NCBI GenBank assembly: GCA_031273725.1
Contig: JAISRG010000011.1
Location: forward strand, 1 to 9,415
Length of the DNA stretch: 9,415 nucleotides
Origin: Puniceicoccales bacterium
GTDB lineage: Bacteria; Verrucomicrobiota; Verrucomicrobiia; Opitutales; JAIRKQ01
Direction: 5' to 3'
This document shows positions 1 through 6,192 of the stretch, piece by piece. Made by a program: the position numbers and the translations under genes. The notes under the pieces are model-generated. The model made no database searches. It was not told where the DNA came from and saw only the letters and a program-made list of their open reading frames with translations. Position 1 is the first letter of the stretch. Every line of letters begins with the position of its first letter.

Positions 1-54
1 GCATTGATGGTCTTTCTCGGACATTTCATAAAGTTCACTAAAAAAACTTTTCAA
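1..54 (-). CDS. Possible N-terminal fragment of a leftward gene (very uncertain)
   Basis: On the minus strand an open frame runs from a TAA at 70-72 to the window edge. A TTG at 54 would give LKSFFSELYEMSEKDHQC; an ATG at 24 would give MSEKDHQC. The peptide has the composition of an amphipathic helix and looks coding-like, but only 18 codons are visible. No good Shine-Dalgarno sequence precedes either start. A better one (AGAAGG) lies before an ATG at 67, but that frame stops after three codons. If real, this gene would lie downstream of the ribonuclease on the same strand. No function can be given. Confidence 0.2.
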   Translation of the reverse strand, partial: MKSFFSELYEMSEKDHQC

Positions 55-141
55 ATCACTGGGACATTGTTATAGCCTTCTCAAACTCGGAATGGCCGCC
101 ATATTACAGCGTCCTCGACCAATCCTCGGAAATTCTATCTT

Positions 142-189
142 CCCTCTGATTTTGTGAGGGTGTAAGGGTACCATAGGCACAATACCCTT
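142..189. other. Two adjacent small hairpins downstream of the ribonuclease gene
   Basis: The first inverted repeat pairs CCCTC (142-146) with GAGGG (156-160) over a 9-nt loop. The second pairs AAGGGTA (164-170) with TACCCTT (183-189) over a 12-nt loop. Neither is followed by a clean T-run on the minus strand, so they are not convincing intrinsic terminators for the ribonuclease. On the plus strand the second is followed only by CCCTTCTTTATTT, which is weak. They could be part of a structured 3' end, a leader of the next gene, or a small RNA. I see no tRNA in bases 1-243. Confidence 0.25.
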
Positions 190-243
190 CCCTTCTTTAT
201 TTGCTTATTTTTAACCTACTTGGCCTTCTCCTCGCGGTGAAAT

Positions 244-1941
244 TTAGTCTTTATCTACTTTGGTTATATCGGCAATCTTATAGCTTTCTATGTGCAATGA
301 CGAGTCTGCGCGAAATAACAGCTTGGCGTTGAACTTTTTCTCCATGGAAATAAGGACATTCTCATCGTTTTTCATGCGTTCTAAAACTTCGCTATTCAAT
401 GAAATTTTGAACTCAATTTTTGTTTCACTGGGCAATTTTTCTCGCTTTTGTTGTAGAAATTCGGCGAGCTTACGATAAATTTCATTGCACATGGTTCGTG
501 GAGATTTGATAAACCCATCACCATCACAATATTGGCAAATGGCGCGCATCTCGCTGCTATTGCTTTGCGAGTGTCGTTGGCGGGAAACTTCCATTAGTCC
601 AAGCTGTGAAATTGGCAGTACAAAATTTTTCGCACGGTCCTTGGATAGCTCCTTGCGCATGAGATTGAAAATATTGGTGCGGTCCTTTCTGTTGATCATA
701 TCGATGAAATCGATCACAATCAGGCCGCCGATATTTCGCAAGCGTAGTTGCCTTGCAATTTCTTTCCCAGCCTCAAAATTTAAGTTAAAAATGAAATTGC
801 CAGCGTCTTTCCCCTTGGATTTGAAATTCCCAGTGTTGACATCGATGGAGGTTAGCGCTTCGGTTTCATGGATGACAATTTCCCCTCCACATGATAATGG
901 GACACGGCGGGCAAAGGTCTGGTCAATTTGCCGTTCCACGTTAAACCGTTCAAATAACGGAATATTTTCCGTAAACAGGTGAAACTTTTGCTTTGAACGG
1001 GGAGAAATGGCAGAGACGGACTTTGCCATACGGTCAAATGCCGCTCGATCGTTGACGATTATCCTGTCGACGTCATCGGTTAAAAAATCACGAACCGTGC
1101 GCTCTATCAAATCCGGCTCATTGTGTATGAGGGTTGGTTTGGTATTTTGTTCATAGCGAGCAAGAATCGATTGCCATTCTTGAATTAAAATATGCAAATC
1201 CCTGACAAAATATCGTGCTTTTTTCCCAATTCCGGCCGTGCGAATAATAACACCCATACCCTCCGGGATAGTTAGCTTTTGTAGAATATCTCTTAGGCGA
1301 TTTCTTTCCTTTGGATCCTCTATTTTCTTCGAAATCCCGCACTCTCCGGCGAACGGCATCAGAACCAAACATGTTCCGGGTAGAGAAATGTTTGTTGTTA
1401 CCCTCGGCCCCTTACTTCCGATTTGGTCTTTTATGACCTGGACCATGATGTCTGTACCAATGCGGTACAAATTGGGAATATCTTTGATGGTAATACTTTT
1501 GTTCTTCTTCGATGGATTTTTCCGAATAACTTCAAATGTCTTGTCATTGGCCTCTGGCAAAATATCCCAATAGTGGAGGAAAGCATTTTTTTCTTCTCCA
1601 ATTTCAACGAACGCAGCCTTTAGTCCCGGCTCTAGATTTTGAATTTTTCCACGGAAAATTGCCCCGACAAAGTTTTGTTCATTCAAATATTCAAATTCAT
1701 AATTTTCCAATATGCCATCACAGAGTAGTGCAACGCGGGTTTCCGTTAGTTCACAACTCAAAATCAATTCGCGAAATGGTTTATTTGGGTTAACCAAAGA
1801 CCTTATAATTCTTTGTATTACCGGCTGCTGTTTTGCCCTTACAGAGGCCTCTTTCTTTATTTTCTCTAGCGAAAACTCTTTGCTTTGGCCAAGTGAATGA
1901 TTGAAAAATGTTTCACTTCGATTCTCTTCGATATCTCTCAT
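244..1941 (-). CDS. rng: Ribonuclease of the RNase E/G family (RNase G-like)
   Basis: This is a cytoplasmic single-strand endoribonuclease of the Rne/Rng family, which in other bacteria processes rRNA and starts mRNA decay. Of its 565 residues, about 91-195 form an S1 RNA-binding domain (FRGKI..LEPGLKAAFVEIG..KNAFLH). The DNase I-like catalytic part carries TSIDVNTG with metal-binding D367 and IVIDFIDM with D411. The 44-residue spacing is one more than in E. coli RNase E (D303/D346). CQYC at 469-472 matches the family's zinc-link CxxC. The long RNase E degradosome scaffold is absent, so it is RNase G-like. About 57 residues, Lys/Arg/Gln-rich from residue 20 on, precede the usual RNase G start; the next Met is residue 166, so this extension appears genuine. 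The start has AGGA 6 nt upstream. It lies 48 bp downstream of rodA, probably in one transcript. Confidence 0.95.
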   Translation of the reverse strand: MRDIEENRSETFFNHSLGQSKEFSLEKIKKEASVRAKQQPVIQRIIRSLVNPNKPFRELILSCELTETRVALLCDGILENYEFEYLNEQNFVGAIFRGKIQNLEPGLKAAFVEIGEEKNAFLHYWDILPEANDKTFEVIRKNPSKKNKSITIKDIPNLYRIGTDIMVQVIKDQIGSKGPRVTTNISLPGTCLVLMPFAGECGISKKIEDPKERNRLRDILQKLTIPEGMGVIIRTAGIGKKARYFVRDLHILIQEWQSILARYEQNTKPTLIHNEPDLIERTVRDFLTDDVDRIIVNDRAAFDRMAKSVSAISPRSKQKFHLFTENIPLFERFNVERQIDQTFARRVPLSCGGEIVIHETEALTSIDVNTGNFKSKGKDAGNFIFNLNFEAGKEIARQLRLRNIGGLIVIDFIDMINRKDRTNIFNLMRKELSKDRAKNFVLPISQLGLMEVSRQRHSQSNSSEMRAICQYCDGDGFIKSPRTMCNEIYRKLAEFLQQKREKLPSETKIEFKISLNSEVLERMKNDENVLISMEKKFNAKLLFRADSSLHIESYKIADITKVDKD

Positions 1942-1946
1942 TTGTA

Positions 1947-1965
1947 TTCCTAATATTTATAGGAA
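1947..1965 (-). promoter_or_regulatory. Hairpin overlapping the ribonuclease ribosome binding site
   Basis: Read on the minus strand, TTCCTA (1965-1960) pairs with TAGGAA (1952-1947) over a 7-nt AT loop. The 3' arm contains the AGGA that serves as Shine-Dalgarno for the ATG at 1941. Folding would hide the ribosome binding site. E. coli rne is known to autoregulate through 5'-UTR structures, so similar feedback is conceivable, but the stem is short (two GC pairs) and this is inference. Confidence 0.3.
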
Positions 1966-1989
1966 GGGAACTTGATTTCGTATGCTGTT

Positions 1990-3231
1990 TCATGTAAAAT
2001 TACTTTGGTGACGATAAACGCTTTGCACTAGCCCTTGCAAGAAACAACAAGTTAATAAAAAAGACCCCCCATAACTTAAAAATGGAAGAGGGATTCCGGT
2101 AATCGGCATTAATCCTATGGTCATCCCAATATTTATGCAAATGTGTGCTAAAAATAACATGCTGATGCCGACACATAAATATGTCCCAAATTCATCGCGT
2201 GCACAATTTGCTGTCCGTAATCCACTCCATATAACTAAAGCATATGATAATATTACTATCAATGCTCCCACAAACCCTCTTTCTTCTGCTATTACAGAAA
2301 ACACAAAATCATTTGAAGCTATGGATTTCGGAAGATATCCCAACTTGGCCTGAGTTCCATTATTAAAGCCCTTGCCATTTAACCCTCCTGATCCTACCGC
2401 TATTAGTGATTGTCGCAAATTCCAACTGATTCCTATGCCGTCGGGATCGACCACATCGGGAAACATGAATGCAATTATCCTATCCCGTTGATAGTCCTTC
2501 ATCGGGAACCATGATCGATCTTCATATTTCGTTGTCATCGTTTGATCACCCAGATTTTTTTTATCTAGAAAGTTTCTATACCCATAGATATCAACTGCGA
2601 CTATCGATAATAGTATTAGCATGCCCACAAAAACACAGGCGAAGAACTTTTTCGATAAGTTGGAAACGTATAACATCGCAAAAAATATCACAGGAAATGT
2701 TAGCGCAGACCCCAAATCGGGTTGCAATAACACCAGTACTGTTGGTATGCAAAACACACCGAAAAACTTTGCAAGATTTTTAATTGATCCCCAAAAAGAT
2801 CTGATTTCAAGCCTTGCCATCAATGCCGCCAACATCACCAGAAATCCTAATTTTGCCGGTTCGGATGGTTGGATGGTAATGCCAAAAATTTTTACCCACC
2901 TTACTGCACCATAGTGTCGTTTCCCAAGCGGAGACCATGCCAACATTAGCAAAGCGACACTGATGTAATAAATCCAATGGGCATTATTGCGCCATAGAGA
3001 ATAGTCGACCTTCGATACGACAAAATAAATAACGAACCCGATCGACGTCCAGAGAATTTGCACGCACCACTGTTTACCTCCCGCATAGCTATGGGCAGAA
3101 TAGATCGCAGCTATCCCTATAAACAATAAAACAATTATGGCAACAATGGAAATCAAATTCCATGGTCGACCCTCGGAATTACCAAATAGCGACGACAATT
3201 TAAATAAAAGCTTGTTACGAATTATTTTCAA
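1990..3231 (-). CDS. rodA: Rod shape-determining SEDS peptidoglycan glycosyltransferase RodA
   Basis: This integral membrane SEDS protein polymerises lipid II into glycan strands during cell elongation, together with a class B PBP (PBP2/MrdA). Its 413 residues hold about ten hydrophobic segments. Family signatures appear in order: IQPSEPAKL (120-128), QPDLGSAL (170-177), YQRDRI (247-252), GSGGLNGKGFNNGTQ (280-294), SNDFVFSVIAEERGF (306-320) and GIPLPFLSYGGS (379-390). D308 is the conserved catalytic Asp (E. coli D262). The loop before YQRDRI is somewhat longer than usual (about 219-244). The start is TTG at 3231, with an in-frame TAA seven codons upstream and no Shine-Dalgarno. The only nearby alternative is a TTG at codon 12, and no in-frame ATG occurs until residue 97. 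It sits 48 bp upstream of rng, as in mre-rodA-rng clusters, but mrdA is not next to it. Confidence 0.95.
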   Translation of the reverse strand: MKIIRNKLLFKLSSLFGNSEGRPWNLISIVAIIVLLFIGIAAIYSAHSYAGGKQWCVQILWTSIGFVIYFVVSKVDYSLWRNNAHWIYYISVALLMLAWSPLGKRHYGAVRWVKIFGITIQPSEPAKLGFLVMLAALMARLEIRSFWGSIKNLAKFFGVFCIPTVLVLLQPDLGSALTFPVIFFAMLYVSNLSKKFFACVFVGMLILLSIVAVDIYGYRNFLDKKNLGDQTMTTKYEDRSWFPMKDYQRDRIIAFMFPDVVDPDGIGISWNLRQSLIAVGSGGLNGKGFNNGTQAKLGYLPKSIASNDFVFSVIAEERGFVGALIVILSYALVIWSGLRTANCARDEFGTYLCVGISMLFLAHICINIGMTIGLMPITGIPLPFLSYGGSFLLTCCFLQGLVQSVYRHQSNFT

Positions 3232-3269
3232 ATTTTTTTGAAAAGACTGTTAACGATCTACCAAATGCT

Positions 3270-3295
3270 ATGATTTTTTCGAAATATAAAATCAT
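3270..3295. repeat. 8-bp inverted repeat in the rodA upstream spacer
   Basis: ATGATTTT (3270-3277) and AAAATCAT (3288-3295) are perfect reverse complements around a 10-nt spacer. Only two of eight pairs are GC, so a stable terminator is unlikely. On the minus strand the structure contains TATATT (3288-3283), a 5/6 match to a -10 box, 52 bp before the rodA start, but I find no matching -35. It may be a rodA promoter element or a trace of inserted DNA. Confidence 0.3.
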
Positions 3296-3309
3296 TTTTC
3301 CTTTAAATG

Positions 3310-3324
3310 TTGTTTACCAAACAA
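3310..3324. repeat. 15-bp palindrome TTGTTT-ACC-AAACAA
   Basis: Perfect 6-bp arms (3310-3315 and 3319-3324) flank a 3-bp centre. The size and symmetry resemble an operator half-site pair, and the site lies about 80 bp upstream of the rodA start. It also overlaps the stop codon of the transposase-like remnant. It could be a regulator binding site or chance in AT-rich sequence. Confidence 0.25.
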
Positions 3325-3370
3325 ACCCTACCACATCTTCCCTTAAATTTAATGCATATGCTCTTGCCAT
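3314..3370 (-). pseudogene. Remnant of an IS630-type transposase N-terminus
   Basis: From an ATG at 3370 the minus strand reads MARAYALNLREDVVGFVW and then stops (TAA, 3314-3316). This closely matches the conserved N-terminus of IS630/Tc1-type transposases as I recall it (M-A/P-K/R-A-Y-S-L-D-L-R-x-x-V-V). After the stop, the expected helix-turn-helix continuation is not recognisable in any frame, so little beyond the first 18 codons survives. No terminal inverted repeats or TA target duplication could be identified. It lies in the 215-bp spacer between the HAD gene and rodA, where mrdA might be expected. The match is short, and chance resemblance cannot be excluded. Confidence 0.45.
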
Positions 3371-3446
3371 TTTTCCATTTCTTTGGATATTACATTGTTT
3401 CTCTTTTTTCCAAAAGGCAAACTTATTTTGATCGACTATAAATTTG

Positions 3447-4331
3447 TTATTGGAAAATACAATTCGCTAATTGGTCAAAGCTGTTAAAAATGATTGTCGG
3501 TTTTATGTTTGCACATTCTGCGATATCTTCATGCAAACGTGTTGAATTGGCATTTCCTGTAAAAAACGCTGTTTTGAAGCCAACTTTACGGGCTGGCAGT
3601 ATATCATTGAACATGTCATTGCCAACGTATATGACTTCCTGTGGATTTATTCCAAAGTCTCGTAATTTTTTTTCGCATAGATCAAATAATACCGGAGATG
3701 GTTTTCTGTGCCTATATTCATATGACCATATGCAGATGGATCGTTTGAATCCAAGTGTTTCAAGGCTATTTTGATATAATATTTCCATTATTGTTGGTGT
3801 ATAAAATTGGGCAGTTGCTATTATTCCGGAGTATACATCGTTATCTTGCAAATTTCTTATAAATTCAAGGGATCTTTTCACCGGCCATACCGGATTAACT
3901 TTGCATTCATAACACATTATTACACGACGGATTGAGCGTTCTGTCAAATCTCCATCAATGATGCCGTCAACGAATAATTCATTTAAAAAATCCTGCCAAA
4001 CATCACAAATGTTAATCTCTGGATACGCTATATCTTCTGCCTGCCGAATACCATAATGTGCCCTAATATGCTCCATGTACAAATTACTCAAACTTACATC
4101 ATGTTCAAACACGTCAAAATCAGCTTCCTCAAGAGCTTCGACTATGATTCCATCGAATTGTGTCCCAGATTCTGGCAGAGAGCTATGAGAAGATTTAGTC
4201 GTAAACAGTGTCCCATAAACATCAAAAATTACAGCCCGAATGTCAGAAAGCTTTTTCAATTTTGGCTTTATTGGCGAAGCAATTGCCTCAATTGGTTGAA
4301 GAAGAGATAATACTGTCTTGGTTAATGGCAT
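3447..4331 (-). CDS. HAD-superfamily hydrolase (haloacid dehalogenase-like)
   Basis: This is a predicted soluble hydrolase of the HAD superfamily, 294 residues. Motif I is VIFDVYGTLF (34-43) with nucleophile D37. The +2 position is Tyr39 rather than the second Asp of classic phosphatases, as in L-2-haloacid dehalogenases and related proteins. Motif II is IIATAQ with T173. Motif III is HRKPSP with K210. Motif IV is VGNDMFNDI (236-244) with D239 and D243. An alpha-helical cap lies between about 55 and 165. About 30 Pro/Lys-containing residues precede motif I; I recall a similar N-terminal layout in HAD proteins annotated in Verrucomicrobia. The substrate cannot be told. The start ATG has no clear Shine-Dalgarno, but a promoter candidate lies 46 bp upstream, so it appears to be an independent transcript. 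Confidence 0.85.
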   Translation of the reverse strand: MPLTKTVLSLLQPIEAIASPIKPKLKKLSDIRAVIFDVYGTLFTTKSSHSSLPESGTQFDGIIVEALEEADFDVFEHDVSLSNLYMEHIRAHYGIRQAEDIAYPEINICDVWQDFLNELFVDGIIDGDLTERSIRRVIMCYECKVNPVWPVKRSLEFIRNLQDNDVYSGIIATAQFYTPTIMEILYQNSLETLGFKRSICIWSYEYRHRKPSPVLFDLCEKKLRDFGINPQEVIYVGNDMFNDILPARKVGFKTAFFTGNANSTRLHEDIAECANIKPTIIFNSFDQLANCIFQ

Positions 4332-4376
4332 ATGATAATTAAATTGCGTTTTTTACAAATCCTTTTGGCAGGCTAT

Positions 4377-4405
4377 ATGATAAATTTCATACGATTTGCG
4401 AACAA
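4377..4405 (-). promoter_or_regulatory. Sigma70-like promoter for the HAD gene
   Basis: On the minus strand TTGTTC (4405-4400) and TATCAT (4382-4377) are separated by exactly 17 nt. The -10 matches the consensus at five of six positions and the -35 at three. Initiation would fall near 4370, giving a leader of about 40 nt. It lies just downstream of the translocase terminator, which fits a separate transcription unit. Confidence 0.5.
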
Positions 4406-4420
4406 AAACTGAATTATCTA

Positions 4421-4451
4421 TAACAAAAGTCCTCGGCAACATACCGAGGAC
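4421..4451 (-). terminator. Intrinsic terminator of the ATP/ADP translocase gene
   Basis: GTCCTCGG (4451-4444) and CCGAGGAC (4436-4429) form a perfect 8-bp, GC-rich stem with a 7-nt loop. On the minus strand TTTTGTTATA follows at once. The stem begins 28 nt after the translocase stop codon. Because of the T-run it works in the leftward direction; the plus-strand side has no T-run. Confidence 0.8.
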
Positions 4452-4478
4452 AGGTCTGTATAAAAGCTACAATGGTTA

Positions 4479-6029
4479 CTATGTTTCCGATGGCTTAGTG
4501 GCTGTGGCTGTTGCCGCCGTAATTTTTCTATTAAGTGCTGCAACTGCAAATATCCACACCAGGCAAATCGTAATTAATATTCCAAATAGGTATGGAGCTA
4601 TATCCATCAATCCAACTTTCTGACCTCCGAATATACGTAACCCGAAAAGCGATAGTAGCCCCGATTGCAACCATGCTCCACTTGCTTTACCCAACCGTCC
4701 GCCGATGACTTCAACCACGACTTTCCCTTTTACTTTCATTTCGTCGTCAAGTGGAATATAAGCCATTTCTTTTGTTAAATCAAAAAGGGCATACTTGGTA
4801 GATTTTGCCAGAATTAATATCACAAACCCAATAGAAACCGCTGCTGCTACGGGATTCGTTCCTATCTTGGCCAGTATATCTACAAAACTGTTTCTCCATA
4901 TTATGAAAGAAAAAAACAAACTACCTGCAACCAAAGTCAATGTCGGTGTGATAACGGCAGCTGTGAACCAGCTAAATCTGCGTAAAATATTTCCACCGAT
5001 AATCATTACGCACATCGAAGCTATCCCTGTATAAAATGAATAGCGCCCCATAAATGCATTGAATGCATTGGCATTTGAATGCAACAATTTTACTTGTCCC
5101 TTCCACAATCCTTCAATTACATTGACACCAATTCCATAGCAAATTATCAATGCGGCAATCATAAACACGTATGGAGAAGTCACCATAAATACCATGCTCT
5201 GCCAAAAACCCATTTGTTGTTTTTTCTTTTTTACTCCCGGAAGTTCCGGCTTATCATAGAACCGCTTATCCGTTAGTACATATTTGTAAATCCAGCGGTA
5301 AATTGCCATAATTACAATACCGGATACCACAACTATTCCCATTAGCCACCGCAGGGAAATTGCCCAGGGATCATCACCTTTGGGAACATTGCGAGAAATA
5401 TTAGAAAAATAATCTGCAACTTCTCCGGCCAACAATAGTGAAAATTGAGCAAGTAATCCGAAGAATGCATAAAATCGCTTAGCTTCCGAAGTTTTACATG
5501 TTTGATTGGCAAACTGCCAAAACAATAGGGATAGTGTCGCGCTTCCCCACAGCTCTGCCATCATGTAAAATAGTGCGAATGTCCAATTTCCCAACATTGC
5601 CAATGGCCAATACATGAATTTGCTACAATGCTCTTGCCAACGTGCAACGGTGGCTGCTGCTGGATGTAGAATATGCAAATTGGGATAGATAACAAACCCA
5701 AAGATCCCGAAAAATGTTATAAAAAATCCGATGGTCACATAGAACAACTTTTCGGTGTCCATGATGTCACTGCCCTTGGCATAGAGCAGCGTAAACAACA
5801 CCGCACCAGGCATGACCAAAAGTGATTTCAAAAATGGCAGAACTTCCGCTCCCGAATTGGGTGCCGTAACCACCATGGCATCTTTCATGTTCCTTAGGCA
5901 TGTGTAATTAAACAGGATGAAAAAAAACATCAACCCCATTGGTAATGCTTTTTTTACTTCGAAACCATAAATGGGGAATAGAAATCCCCTTATTTTACCA
6001 AATTCTGGCATTGTGTCAGTGTTACTCAT
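4479..6029 (-). CDS. tlc: ATP/ADP (nucleotide) translocase, Tlc/NTT family
   Basis: This inner-membrane nucleotide carrier typically exchanges host ATP for bacterial ADP; some paralogues import other nucleotides with protons. Its 516 residues and about 11-12 membrane segments match the usual family size. The four charged residues known to be essential in plant NTT1 all have counterparts: K49 (RNMKDAMVVTAPNSGAE), E159 (AELWGS), E306 (VIEGLWK) and K448 (GRLGKASG). The characteristic stretch YALFDLTKEMAYIPL (413-427) is intact. These features favour ATP/ADP exchange, but paralogue specificity cannot be fixed from sequence alone. The start is well supported: AGGAAGG (6045-6039) lies 9 nt upstream of ATG. 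An MFS carrier lies 163 bp upstream on the same strand, and a hairpin terminator follows. Its presence is the strongest sign of an intracellular lifestyle. Confidence 0.96.
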   Translation of the reverse strand: MSNTDTMPEFGKIRGFLFPIYGFEVKKALPMGLMFFFILFNYTCLRNMKDAMVVTAPNSGAEVLPFLKSLLVMPGAVLFTLLYAKGSDIMDTEKLFYVTIGFFITFFGIFGFVIYPNLHILHPAAATVARWQEHCSKFMYWPLAMLGNWTFALFYMMAELWGSATLSLLFWQFANQTCKTSEAKRFYAFFGLLAQFSLLLAGEVADYFSNISRNVPKGDDPWAISLRWLMGIVVVSGIVIMAIYRWIYKYVLTDKRFYDKPELPGVKKKKQQMGFWQSMVFMVTSPYVFMIAALIICYGIGVNVIEGLWKGQVKLLHSNANAFNAFMGRYSFYTGIASMCVMIIGGNILRRFSWFTAAVITPTLTLVAGSLFFSFIIWRNSFVDILAKIGTNPVAAAVSIGFVILILAKSTKYALFDLTKEMAYIPLDDEMKVKGKVVVEVIGGRLGKASGAWLQSGLLSLFGLRIFGGQKVGLMDIAPYLFGILITICLVWIFAVAALNRKITAATATATKPSET

Positions 6030-6038
6030 AATTTAAAA

Positions 6039-6045
6039 CCTTCCT
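6039..6045 (-). promoter_or_regulatory. Strong ribosome binding site of the translocase gene
   Basis: AGGAAGG lies 9 nt before the ATG at 6029. The same heptamer at the same spacing precedes the repeat protein at 7716, while the other genes in the window have weak or no Shine-Dalgarno sequences. Confidence 0.75.
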
Positions 6046-6192
6046 AAACTTCTCCAAAGCGTCCTTTATGTGTGTTCTTCTAAATTAATCAATACTAACT
6101 TTAACAAAACGTTTATTTTTATTACAGCTTTTGAAATATTTACCATTGGCAAACAAAAACATTGCTGCCGGAAGTGTTTTGTCATGGTCCAA

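Noticed and set aside
67..169. Minus-strand 34-codon frame beginning MVPLHPHK in the left-end segment
   Set aside because: It overlaps both hairpins, has no ribosome binding site, and its composition does not resemble any small protein I recognise.
485..982. 165-codon plus-strand open frame inside the ribonuclease gene
   Set aside because: It lies opposite the highly conserved catalytic part of the RNase E/G protein; the translation is Ser/Arg/Ile-rich with no recognisable domain.
3270..3295. Inverted repeat followed by T residues on the plus strand, as a terminator
   Set aside because: The stem has only two GC pairs and no plus-strand gene ends there, so a terminator call is not supported; it is kept only as an inverted repeat.
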